Below, piece after piece: positions 24,342 through 32,665 of a stretch of 64,000 nucleotides of DNA; position 1 is the stretch's first letter; every line of letters begins with the position of its first letter. A program made the position numbers and the translations under genes. The DNA is from JAOTWJ01 sp036398175 (GTDB lineage: Bacteria; Gemmatimonadota; Gemmatimonadetes; Gemmatimonadales; GWC2-71-9): positions 3,783 through 67,782 of the forward strand of contig DASWHL010000064.1 in NCBI GenBank assembly GCA_036398175.1. Reading direction: 5' to 3'. A model generated the notes under the pieces. That model saw only the letters and a list, made by a program, of their open reading frames with translations, was not told the DNA's origin and did no database searches.

Positions 24342-25442
24342 TCACGGCGTTTCTACCCAGTCGGCGATGAAGATGTTCGTCTCGCCCGGCACGGAACCGT
24401 GACGGTTGGACGCGAACACCAGCCGGCGCCCGTCCGGTGAGAACATGGGGAAGCCGTCGAAGTCGCCGTCGGTCGTGACCTGGACCAGGCCGCTGCCGTC
24501 GAGGTGCACCATGAACAGATCGAAGTTCCGGCCGCGCGGATTGTGGTGGTTGGACGAGAATATCACGCGCCGCCCGTCCGGGTGGAAGAACGGCGCGAAG
24601 TTGGCGCCTCCCAGGGACGTGACCTGCGTCTGCCCGGAGCCGTCCGCGTTCATCACCCAGATCTCGAGGGCGCTTGGGCGCACCAGGCCCTCGGCCAACA
24701 GGGCGGTGTACTCCGCCGCTTCGGCCGACGCCGGCCGCGACGCCCGGTAGACGATGCGCGTCCCGTCGGGCGAGAAGAACGGCCCGCCGTCATAGCCGAG
24801 CGTGCTGGTGAGCCGCCGGACGTTCGTCCCGTCGAGATTCATCGCGTAGATGTCGAGGTCGCCGTCCCGGGTGGACGTGAACACGATAGTGGAGCCGTCG
24901 GGGGAGATCGTGGCTTCGGCGTCGTAGCCCGGCGACGTCGTGAGGCGGCGCAGATCGCCGCCGTCCGCGTTGGACGTGTAGAGATCGAAGTCGGGGATGG
25001 GCCAGACGTATCCCTGGGACATGTCGGGGTTGGGGGGGCACGCGTCGCCGAGGTGGATCGTGCTCGCGTAGACGATGCGCGCGTCCCCGGCGTAGAAATA
25101 CCCGCACGTGGTCCGTCCGAGGCCGTTCGAGACCCGCCGCAGGTCGGACCCGTCAATGTGCATCACGTACTGCTGATCGCAGCCGCCATCCGGCTCGGTG
25201 CGCTGGAAGATGAGCCGGCGCCCGTCCGCCGAGAAATAGGCCTCGGCGTTCTGGCCGCCGAAGGTGAGCTGTCGGAGATTCACGAGATGCGTTTCGCCGG
25301 CGGTGGGGGCCCGCGCAACCGCCGGGGCGGTCTCGGCCGCCGCGGCGTCCGTCTCTCCCCGCCCGCACGCCATCCCTCCCAGTACGCCGATCAGTGCGGT
25401 CCGGCGGATGCCGGCCGCTGCCGCGGTCAGTGCCCGTGCCAT
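24342..25442 (-). CDS. TolB-like beta-propeller lipoprotein
   Basis: The 366-residue protein starts with a lipoprotein-type signal (ALIGVLGGMAC). The mature part has at least six PD40/TolB propeller blades with the recurrent SPDG or similar turn (FSADGRRLIFQRT, ISPDGSTIVFTSTRDGD, FSPDGTRIVYRAS, FHPDGRRVIFSSN, FSPDGRRLVFASN). Such proteins sit in the periplasm and mediate protein contacts; it lacks the N-terminal TolB domain, so it is not TolB itself. A GTG at 25454 is an alternative start. It is the first gene of the operon with two signal peptidases. Confidence 0.85.
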   Translation of the reverse strand: MARALTAAAAGIRRTALIGVLGGMACGRGETDAAAAETAPAVARAPTAGETHLVNLRQLTFGGQNAEAYFSADGRRLIFQRTEPDGGCDQQYVMHIDGSDLRRVSNGLGRTTCGYFYAGDARIVYASTIHLGDACPPNPDMSQGYVWPIPDFDLYTSNADGGDLRRLTTSPGYDAEATISPDGSTIVFTSTRDGDLDIYAMNLDGTNVRRLTSTLGYDGGPFFSPDGTRIVYRASRPASAEAAEYTALLAEGLVRPSALEIWVMNADGSGQTQVTSLGGANFAPFFHPDGRRVIFSSNHHNPRGRNFDLFMVHLDGSGLVQVTTDGDFDGFPMFSPDGRRLVFASNRHGSVPGETNIFIADWVETP

Positions 25443-25514
25443 GCCTCGTTCCACCCTGGAAGCTCCCGGATTTCAGCCATGAAGGCGCTAAACATAACTA
25501 CGGCGCGCCGGGAT

Positions 25515-26396
25515 TCAGCGCAGGGCCTTGTCCAGGGACAGCAGGCCGAGCAGGCCGGGAAGATAGGCGATCGAGACCAGGAACAGGCGGCGGGCGGCGG
25601 GCATGGTCCGCCGCCGGACGGCGACGGCCGCCGTGGCGACGAACCAGCCGCCCAGGATCAGCGCGCCCAGGAAGTAGAGGGGTCCCGAGAGGCCCACGAC
25701 GGTCGGCAGCAAGCTCACGGGCACGAGTGCCGCCGCGTACAGCAGGGCCTGGCCGAACGTCCGGCGGCCGTCAAGGTCGCCGACGCTCAGCATCCGCAGG
25801 CCGGCGCGCGCGTAGTCGTCCCGAAAGAGCCAGGCGAGGGCCAGGAAGTGCGGGAGTTGCCACAGGAACATGATCCCGAAGAGGGACCAGGCCGGCGCGC
25901 CGAGCCCGGTTCCGGTGGCGGTCCATCCGCCGACGATGGGCAGGGCCCCGGGCACGGCCCCGACCAGCGTGGACAGCGACGTGCGGCGCTTGAGTGGGGT
26001 GTAGACCAGCACGTAGGAGCCGAGCGTGGCGGCGGCGAGACCCGCCGTGAGCGGGTTCACGAACGCCGCGAGGTAGCCCGTCCCCAGCGCGCCGAGCGTG
26101 GCGGCAAACGCCGCGCCGGCGGAGCGGGTCACGTGCCCCGCCGGCAGCGGGCGTGTGGCCGTGCGCACCATGAGCGCGTCCACGTCGGACTCCGCCACCT
26201 CGTTCAGGGCGCTGGATCCCGCGGCCACCAGCGCGGTGCCGACGAGCGTATGGGCGAACAGCACCATGCCGACGTCGGGCGGCGCCGCGACATAGAACCC
26301 GACCGCCGCCGTGAGCAGGACGAGCAGCACGATGCGGGGCTTCGTCAGCGCGAAGAAGGCGGACGCCCGTGGAAGGGCGCGGGTCGAGGCCTGCAC
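25515..26396 (-). CDS. ctaB: Protoheme IX farnesyltransferase (heme O synthase)
   Basis: A 293-residue polytopic UbiA-family enzyme with about eight or nine membrane helices. The prenyl-diphosphate site NEVAESDVDALMVRTATRPL (about residues 63-82) matches the CyoE/CtaB signature, and a second conserved loop reads YTPLKRRTSLSTLVGAVPGA. It converts heme B to heme O by adding a farnesyl group, needed for aa3- or bo3-type oxidases. No oxidase subunit or heme A synthase gene is adjacent. The start is a GTG 13 bases after the pruA stop, so the two may be co-transcribed. Confidence 0.93.
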   Translation of the reverse strand: MQASTRALPRASAFFALTKPRIVLLVLLTAAVGFYVAAPPDVGMVLFAHTLVGTALVAAGSSALNEVAESDVDALMVRTATRPLPAGHVTRSAGAAFAATLGALGTGYLAAFVNPLTAGLAAATLGSYVLVYTPLKRRTSLSTLVGAVPGALPIVGGWTATGTGLGAPAWSLFGIMFLWQLPHFLALAWLFRDDYARAGLRMLSVGDLDGRRTFGQALLYAAALVPVSLLPTVVGLSGPLYFLGALILGGWFVATAAVAVRRRTMPAARRLFLVSIAYLPGLLGLLSLDKALR

Positions 26397-26409
26397 GCGC
26401 CGCCGGCCG

Positions 26410-28038
26410 CTACTCGGCGTCCATGTAGGGGTACCGGTAGTCGGTGGCGGGGACGAAGGTCTCCTTGATGGATCGAGCCGAGATCCAGCGGACCAGGTTG
26501 AGCATCGAGCCGGCCTTGTCGTTGGTCCCGCTCGCGCGCGCGCCCCCGAACGGCTGCTGACCCACGACCGCGCCGGTGGGCTTGTCGTTCACGTAGAAGT
26601 TCCCGGCCGCATGACGCAGCACCCGCGTGGCCTGCGTCACGGCCGCCCGGTCCTCCGCGAAGACCGCGCCGGTGAGCGCGTACGGCGACGTCGCGTCCAC
26701 GGTGTCCAGGAGCCGGTCCCACTCCTTGTCCGGGTAGACGTACAGCGTGAGGACCGGGCCGAAGATCTCCTCGCACATGGACTGGTAGTCGGGTTTCTTC
26801 GCCTGGATCAGGGTCGGGCGGATGAAGTACCCCTCGCGGGCATCGCACTCGCCGCCCACCAGGATGGCCGCGTCGGCGGACGCCTTCGCGTGGTCCACGT
26901 ATTCCTTGATGGCGTCGTACGCGGCCTGGTCAATCACCGCCCCCATGAACGTCCGGAAATCGGCGATATCGCCCATCCGGAGGCCGGCGATGGTGTCGAG
27001 CACGTTCGCCTTCATGGTGCGCCACATCGTCTCGGGGACGTAGGCCCGCGACGCCGCGCTGCACTTCTGTCCCTGGTACTCGAACGCGCCGCGCACGATG
27101 GCGGCGGTCAGCGCCGCGGGATCGGCGCTGGGGTGCGCGACGATGAAGTTCTTGCCGCCGGTCTCCCCCACGAGGCGTGGATAGGCGCGGTACTGCGCGA
27201 TGTTCTCACCCACCGTCCGCCACAGCTGCTGGAAGACGCCCGTGGAGCCCGTGAAGTGGATCCCGGCCAGATCGGGGTGCGCCAGCACGGTGCCGGAAAT
27301 GGCGCTGGCATCACCCGGCAGGAAGTTGATGACGCCGGGCGGCAGGCCGGCCGCCTCGAGCAGGCGGTAGATGTAGTAGCCGCTGTACACCGCGGTGGAC
27401 GCGGGCTTCCAGACCACCGTGTTGCCCACCACGGCCGGCGACGTCGGGAGGTTGGCGCCGATCGAGGTGAAGTTGAACGGGGTCACCGCGAACACGAACC
27501 CCTCGAGCGGCCGGTACTCGGTCCGGTTCCACACCCCGCGTTCTGACAGGGGCTGCTCCGCGTACAGCCGGTCGGCGAAGTGGACGTTGAACCGCCAGAA
27601 GTCCACGATCTCGCACGCCGCGTCAATCTCGGACTGGTGCGGCGTCTTGCTCTGGCAGAGCATGGTGGCGGCGACGAACGTGTCGCGCCAGGTCGTCGCC
27701 AGGAGGTCCGCGGCCCGCAGGAACACCGCGGCGCGGTCCTCCCAGCGCCACGTGGACCAGTCGCGCCAGGCCGCGCGCGCGGCCGCGATGGCCTGCGCCG
27801 CTTCCTCTTTGCCGGCGCGGTGCCACGTCGCCAGCACGTGACCGTGCCGGTGCGGCATCACCGCCTGCGTGGTCCGGCCGGTGCGGATCTCCTTGCCGCC
27901 GATGATGAGGGGGATGTCAATCTGCGTGCCCGCCATCTCGGCCAGGCGCGCCTTGAGGGACGCGCGCTCCGGTGAGCCCGGAGCGTAATCCAGCACCGGT
28001 TCGTTGACCGGAGGTGGTATCGGAATGTGCCGCGACAT
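26410..28038 (-). CDS. pruA: L-glutamate gamma-semialdehyde dehydrogenase (1-pyrroline-5-carboxylate dehydrogenase)
   Basis: A 542-residue aldehyde dehydrogenase of the long P5CDH type. Motifs: FAVTPFNFTSIGANLPTSPA, HFTGSTGVFQQLW, the catalytic Glu in VGETGGKNF, the nucleophile Cys in QGQKCSAASRAYVP and FGPVLTLYVYPD. It oxidises glutamate semialdehyde to glutamate with NAD+, the second step of proline catabolism. No proline dehydrogenase domain is fused or adjacent. GAGG lies just before the ATG at 28038; the frame is open further upstream, but those codons look non-coding. Confidence 0.95.
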   Translation of the reverse strand: MSRHIPIPPPVNEPVLDYAPGSPERASLKARLAEMAGTQIDIPLIIGGKEIRTGRTTQAVMPHRHGHVLATWHRAGKEEAAQAIAAARAAWRDWSTWRWEDRAAVFLRAADLLATTWRDTFVAATMLCQSKTPHQSEIDAACEIVDFWRFNVHFADRLYAEQPLSERGVWNRTEYRPLEGFVFAVTPFNFTSIGANLPTSPAVVGNTVVWKPASTAVYSGYYIYRLLEAAGLPPGVINFLPGDASAISGTVLAHPDLAGIHFTGSTGVFQQLWRTVGENIAQYRAYPRLVGETGGKNFIVAHPSADPAALTAAIVRGAFEYQGQKCSAASRAYVPETMWRTMKANVLDTIAGLRMGDIADFRTFMGAVIDQAAYDAIKEYVDHAKASADAAILVGGECDAREGYFIRPTLIQAKKPDYQSMCEEIFGPVLTLYVYPDKEWDRLLDTVDATSPYALTGAVFAEDRAAVTQATRVLRHAAGNFYVNDKPTGAVVGQQPFGGARASGTNDKAGSMLNLVRWISARSIKETFVPATDYRYPYMDAE

Positions 28039-28157
28039 GATGGACCTCGTTGTTGGCCGCCGGAGTCTACGATGCCGGCACGGGGAAGCCAACCCGGCGC
28101 GCGCGCGGTCCGGACCCGTCGCCGCACGGGTCGTTGCGGCCGGCGTTTTGGGGCCGG

Positions 28158-28835
28158 TCAGCCCCGCGCGTCGTCCAGCAGCCGCATCTCCAGGGCAAAG
28201 CGCGTCAGCTCGGCCACCGACCGCACGCCGAGCTTCTTGAGGATGTTCTCCCGGTGGGTTTCGACGGTCCGGTGGCTGATGCCGAGCGCGGACGCGGTTT
28301 CCTTGTTCGTCCGGCCGGCCGCGACGTGGCGCAGCACGTCCAGCTCGCGCGCCGTCAGGCTGGCCACCCGCTCGGCCCGTTCGCGGTTGGCCTCTTCCTC
28401 GCGGAGCGCGGTGCTGAGCTGGCGCGCCGCCGCCGCGCTGAAGGCGCTTTCGCCCGCCACGACCTTGCGGATGGCGGCCCGCAGCTCGGACGGCGAGGAG
28501 TCCTTGAGCAGATAGCCGTCGGCGCCCGCCCGGACGGCTTCGAGCACGAACTCCGTGTTGTCGTAGACGCTGAGCATCAGCACGCGGGTCGCCGGCAGCG
28601 CCCGCTTCAGGCGCTTCGCGACCTCGAGCCCCGATTCGCCGGGCATGGACACGTCGAGCACGACGACGTCCGGGACCACCGCCTGGGCGCGCTCGAACGC
28701 CTCCGGTCCCGTCGCCGCCTCACCCACGACGGTGATGCCCTCGGTGCCGTCCAGTACCTGGCGAATGCCCTCGCGGACGATGGCGTGATCGTCCGCCACG
28801 ACCACCCGGATGGGCAGCCTAGCGCCCTCGTTCAT
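28158..28835 (-). CDS. NarL/LuxR-family response regulator
   Basis: A 225-residue regulator: receiver domain with acidic pocket (VVVADDHAIV), phospho-acceptor Asp61 (VVVLDVSMPG) and conserved Lys (YLLKDSS), then a LuxR-type helix-turn-helix (LTARELDVLRHVAAGRTNKE, LGISHRTVETHRENILKKLG). It overlaps the histidine kinase gene by 17 bases, so the pair is a two-component system acting on transcription. The target genes and signal are unknown. Confidence 0.95.
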   Translation of the reverse strand: MNEGARLPIRVVVADDHAIVREGIRQVLDGTEGITVVGEAATGPEAFERAQAVVPDVVVLDVSMPGESGLEVAKRLKRALPATRVLMLSVYDNTEFVLEAVRAGADGYLLKDSSPSELRAAIRKVVAGESAFSAAAARQLSTALREEEANRERAERVASLTARELDVLRHVAAGRTNKETASALGISHRTVETHRENILKKLGVRSVAELTRFALEMRLLDDARG

Positions 28836-30597
28836 CGGATCCCCCTTTCCCCGATTCGGCCGCGGGGATGCGCGCCACGAGGCGGACGCCGCCCGTTGGC
28901 GCCGTGCCCACGACGACGGTGCCGCCCAGGCTCAGAATCCGCTCCCGCATCCCTGCCAGCCCCATGTGCCCATCCCGCTCAAACTGCTCCAGCCGCGCGC
29001 CCGCCGGCAGGCCCGCGCCATCGTCGGTGACTTCGAGCTCCACCTGACCGTCGCGCACGGTGAGCCGGGCATCCACGCGCGAGGCGTTCGCGTGCCGGAT
29101 CACGTTCACGAGGGCCTCCTGCAGCGTGCGGAAGATCGCCAGTTCCGCTTCCCGGGAAAGCGCCGGGAGCGCCGCCGGGGCGTCGAACCCGATGGCGAGA
29201 TCCCTCCGGGCATCCAGGTCCCGCACGAGCGCCCGGAGCGCCGGGAGGAGGCCCAGCTCGTCGAGCAGGGACGGGCGGAGATCGTTGGTGAGGCTCCGGA
29301 TGCTCCGGATGCCCGCGTCAATCAGGTGGAGCGCCCGGTCGAGCCGGGGCTGCAGATCCGTCCCGGCAGCCTCGCGCGCGAGACCCATTTCCAGCTTCAC
29401 CGCCGAGAAGACCTGGGCGGTCTCGTCGTGCAGCTCGCGCGACAGGCGCCGCCGCTCGTCCTCGTGCTGGTGGATCATCCGCGCGGCGAGGCGTTCCAGC
29501 TCCGACGTGCGCGCAGCCAGGCGCCGGTCCAGGTCGGCATTCTCCAGGGCGGCGCCCACCTGCTGTCCCAGCGCCACCAGGAACCGGCTGTCGAGCGCCG
29601 CGAACGGATCGCGCGCGTCGCCCACGATGAGGAGCGCGCCGGTCACCACGTCGCCCTGCAGCACGGGCAGCGCCGCCGCGAGCGCATAGTCCGCGCTCCC
29701 CGGCGTGCGATGCGCCAGCTCCGGCCGCCCCGACGCGAGCGCGCGCCGGATGGCCTCGCGCGCGGCACCGGACGGCGCCTCGCCGGCCCAGGCCGCGCAC
29801 GCGCCCACGCCGTCCGTGAACCGGTGTCCCGCGACCGTGAACATCGCGCTCCCCCGAACGCCGGCGAGCCGGAGCGTCCCCTCCAGGAGGGGACGGACGA
29901 CCTCGTGCTCGCTGCCCCCGCGCTGCAACTGCCCCGACAGGCCCGACAGCGCCTCGAGCCCGCGCTCCAGGTCCTCGAGGACCAGCAGCAGCGTCCCCGC
30001 GCCCATGGCCAGCACGAAGAGCAGGTCGAGATAGTACCCCCACGGATTCCAGGCGCCGCGCGCGCGCAGGAAGGGGTAGTCGAGATGGTGGAGGCCCCAG
30101 AGGAACAGGGCCGCCGCCAATGCGAGCGCCGCCACCGACCGCACGCGCCGGTGGTGGCTCAGGAAGGTCCAGCCCGTCCAGAGGGTCGCCACGCTCAGGA
30201 ACACGACCGTCGGCGCCGCGGCCAGCAGGAAGTTGTCCATCCGGTAGATGGCGACGTACGACCAGAGAGGCGGAAACAGCACCACGGCCAGGTAGGCCGG
30301 GCGCCAGGCCAACTGCTGCGAGAACACGAGCGCCGCCCAGAGGAGCGCGAGCGCCGTCCAGCCCGTGACCACCTGGTGCCAGTAGAGCCAGAGCCACTCC
30401 CTGGTCAGCAGAAAGCTGATGATCGCCCCGAGTCGCAGGACATACAGCAGCCACGCCAGGGCGAACCACCCGAAGTAGGGTTTGCGATACCGGCGATGGA
30501 GAAAGAAGAACAGCCCGGCCAATCCCAGCGTCACCGCGGCCTGGAGGAACGCCGCGGCAAGCTCCATGATGGTGGGGGCCTGGGTCTCGAGCTGCAT
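28819..30597 (-). CDS. Membrane sensor histidine kinase (HisKA_3 type)
   Basis: A 592-residue kinase: seven or eight membrane helices in the first 235 residues, a GAF-like segment (about 255-400, LRLAGVRGSAMFTVAGHR), a HisKA_3 dimerisation domain with the phospho-acceptor His in SRELHDETAQVFS, and an HATPase domain (EALVNVIRHANASR, VTDDGAGLPAG). It should phosphorylate the overlapping NarL-type regulator. The many-helix sensor is of an unnamed 7TM-like type, suggesting a membrane-borne signal. A second ATG at 30567 is an alternative start; the frame runs on far upstream but is antisense to the next gene there. Confidence 0.92.
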   Translation of the reverse strand: MQLETQAPTIMELAAAFLQAAVTLGLAGLFFFLHRRYRKPYFGWFALAWLLYVLRLGAIISFLLTREWLWLYWHQVVTGWTALALLWAALVFSQQLAWRPAYLAVVLFPPLWSYVAIYRMDNFLLAAAPTVVFLSVATLWTGWTFLSHHRRVRSVAALALAAALFLWGLHHLDYPFLRARGAWNPWGYYLDLLFVLAMGAGTLLLVLEDLERGLEALSGLSGQLQRGGSEHEVVRPLLEGTLRLAGVRGSAMFTVAGHRFTDGVGACAAWAGEAPSGAAREAIRRALASGRPELAHRTPGSADYALAAALPVLQGDVVTGALLIVGDARDPFAALDSRFLVALGQQVGAALENADLDRRLAARTSELERLAARMIHQHEDERRRLSRELHDETAQVFSAVKLEMGLAREAAGTDLQPRLDRALHLIDAGIRSIRSLTNDLRPSLLDELGLLPALRALVRDLDARRDLAIGFDAPAALPALSREAELAIFRTLQEALVNVIRHANASRVDARLTVRDGQVELEVTDDGAGLPAGARLEQFERDGHMGLAGMRERILSLGGTVVVGTAPTGGVRLVARIPAAESGKGGSDERGR

Positions 30598-30702
30598 ACG
30601 GGAGCAAACAAAGCGCGGGACCGTGATGCGGGCAACCGTCGCTTGCGGCGCGCGCGCCGCGCGAGTAAGAAGGAGGGCGTCTCTCCACACCCGTCCCGAG
30701 GC

Positions 30703-32412
30703 ATGCCGATGCGTCCCGTTCCATCCGCGATCCTCTGTGTCACGCTGGCGCTGCTGCCGGCCTGCGGCCCCCACTACGATGTGATCATTCGTCACGGCAC
30801 CGTCTACGACGGGACCGGGAGTCCGGGTGTCGTGGCCGACGTGGCCATCGCCGGGGACTCGATCGCCGCGATCGGCGACCTGGCCGCGGCGCGCGGCAGG
30901 CTCGAGGTGGACGCGACCGGCCTGGCCGTGGCCCCGGGCTTCATCAACATGCTGAGCTGGGCCACCGAGAGCCTGCTGGCGGACGGCCGCTCGCAGAGCG
31001 ACATCCGCCAGGGCGTGACGCTCGAGGTCTTTGGCGAAGGGTGGTCCATGGGACCGCTCACCGACGCCATGAAGGCCGAAATGCGGGAGCAGCAGGGCGA
31101 CATCACGTTCGAGGTCGCGTGGACGACGCTGGGCGAATACCTCGAGCACCTCGAGCGGCGGGGCGTAGCCACGAATGTCGCCTCGTTCGTGGGCGCCACG
31201 ACGGTGCGGATTCACGAGCTGGGCTACGCCAACCGCCCGCCGACGGACGCCGAGCTGGCGCGGATGGAGGCCCTCGTCGGGCAGGCCATGGAGGAAGGCG
31301 CGCTGGGCGTGGGCTCGTCGCTCATCTACGCCCCGGCGTTCTACGCCGGCACACCGGAGCTGATCGCGCTGACCCGCGCCGCCGGCGCGCACGGCGGGTC
31401 GTACATCTCGCACATCCGGAGCGAGGGCAACCGCCTCCTCGAGTCCGTGAACGAGTTCCTCACGATCGCCCGCGAGGCCGGCGTGCCCGCCGAGATCTAC
31501 CATCTGAAGGCGGCCGGCGAAGCCAACTGGCCCAAGATGGACTCGGTGATCGCCATGGTCGAGCGCGCCCGGGCCGCGGGCATGGCCATCACCGCGGACA
31601 TGTACACGTACCCGGCCGGCGCCACGGGGCTCGACGCGGCCATGCCGCCCGCGGTCCAGGAGGGAGGACTCGACGCGTGGGTGGCCCGGCTCACGGACCC
31701 GGCCGTCCGGCGCCGCGTGGGCCGCGAGATGCGCACGCCCACCGATGCCTGGGAGAACCTCTTCATGGCCGCCGGATCCCCCGACCGTGTATTGCTCGTC
31801 GAATTCCGGCAGGATTCCCTCAAGTACCTCACCGGCAAGACGCTGGCCGAGGTGGCGGCGCTGCGCGGCACCACCCCTGAAGAGACCGCGATGGACCTCG
31901 TGGTGGCCGACCACAGTCGCGTCGGGACCGTGTACTTCCTGATGTCGGAGGACAATATCCGGAAGCAGCTGCGCCTGCCGTGGGTGAGCCTGGGATCGGA
32001 CGCGGGCTCGCTCGCCACGGAGGGCGTGTTCCTGGAATCCAACCCGCACCCGCGGGCGTACGGGAACTTCGCACGCGTGCTGGGCCGCTACGTGCGCGAC
32101 GAGCGGCTGCTGTCGCTCGAGGAGGCCGTCCGGCGCATGACGTCCCTCCCCGCCACGAATCTCGGGCTGCGGCGCCGCGGCCGCCTGGAGCCGGGGTATT
32201 TCGCGGACGTGGTGGTATTCGAGCCGGCCACAGTGCAAGATCATGCGACGTTCGAGCGGCCGCACCAGTACGCCACCGGCGTTCTCCACGTGTTCGTGAA
32301 CGGCGCGCGCGTGCTGGCCGACGGCGAGCACACCGGGGCGCTGCCCGGCCGCGTCGTCCGCGGGCCGGGTTGGACAGGGTGGACCACGGAAGGAGCGCAA
32401 TCGGATGAGTAA
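30703..32412 (+). CDS. D-aminoacylase-like amidohydrolase lipoprotein with altered metal site
   Basis: A 569-residue exported protein (lipobox ALLPACG) of the N-acyl-D-amino-acid deacylase branch: YDVIIRHGTVYDGTGSPG, SYISHIRSEGNRLLE, EIYHLKAAG, WVSLGSDAG and the C-terminal RRRGRLEPGYFADVVVF. The HxH pair normally in GFIDxHTH is missing (APGFINMLSWA), and the bridging Cys of GNCG is Glu (FGEGWSMGP). The remaining ligands, equivalent to His220, His250 and Asp366 of the Alcaligenes enzyme, are present. The substrate is uncertain; a D-amino acid amide or peptide in the periplasm is likely. GAGG precedes the ATG; a second ATG is two codons on. Confidence 0.85.
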   Translation: MPMRPVPSAILCVTLALLPACGPHYDVIIRHGTVYDGTGSPGVVADVAIAGDSIAAIGDLAAARGRLEVDATGLAVAPGFINMLSWATESLLADGRSQSDIRQGVTLEVFGEGWSMGPLTDAMKAEMREQQGDITFEVAWTTLGEYLEHLERRGVATNVASFVGATTVRIHELGYANRPPTDAELARMEALVGQAMEEGALGVGSSLIYAPAFYAGTPELIALTRAAGAHGGSYISHIRSEGNRLLESVNEFLTIAREAGVPAEIYHLKAAGEANWPKMDSVIAMVERARAAGMAITADMYTYPAGATGLDAAMPPAVQEGGLDAWVARLTDPAVRRRVGREMRTPTDAWENLFMAAGSPDRVLLVEFRQDSLKYLTGKTLAEVAALRGTTPEETAMDLVVADHSRVGTVYFLMSEDNIRKQLRLPWVSLGSDAGSLATEGVFLESNPHPRAYGNFARVLGRYVRDERLLSLEEAVRRMTSLPATNLGLRRRGRLEPGYFADVVVFEPATVQDHATFERPHQYATGVLHVFVNGARVLADGEHTGALPGRVVRGPGWTGWTTEGAQSDE

Positions 32413-32578
32413 ACCAGAGGATCGCCGCCGCGGCGGTGACCGCCGCAAGTCCCCCGTGCGGCAAGTTGATCGGCGTCAGCGGGACGTGCCGGTCACGGTG
32501 GATCGCCGTTCCGGCAAGGACCGGCGGGCCACCGACCGTCGCGGCGGGCCGGACCGGCGGCGTAAGGGCGGGCCGTAG
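32405..32578 (+). CDS. DRR-repeat basic miniprotein
   Basis: A 57-residue open frame starting at an ATG that overlaps the end of the previous gene by 8 bases. The product is made of spaced DRR triplets (EDRRRGGDRRK, VDRRQRD, VDRRSGKDRRATDRRGG, PDRRRKGG), at seven sites, and is very basic with many balancing Asp. It has no hydrophobic core, so it is probably disordered and may bind RNA or acidic proteins. The regular repeat, plus a real start and stop in an otherwise tight region, argues for a gene. No family is recognised. Confidence 0.55.
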   Translation: MSKPEDRRRGGDRRKSPVRQVDRRQRDVPVTVDRRSGKDRRATDRRGGPDRRRKGGP

Positions 32579-32665
32579 TCGGGTCACGCGCAGGGGACGA
32601 CCGGATCACGGAGGTCGGCTACGTTCCGCCCCGTGGTTACCGTCCCCTTCCGACACGGAGAGTCC

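Noticed and set aside
28810..30702. Plus-strand open frame of about 630 codons continuing upstream from the D-aminoacylase-like gene
   Set aside because: It is antisense to the histidine kinase gene, whose motifs are clear on the minus strand. The peptide is His/Arg/Pro-rich without domains, as expected for a shadow frame at high GC. The lipobox and GAGG before 30703 mark the true start.
30598..32448. Upstream extension of the histidine kinase frame on the minus strand
   Set aside because: It is antisense to the D-aminoacylase-like gene and has no recognisable domain; the membrane helices start at 30597/30567.
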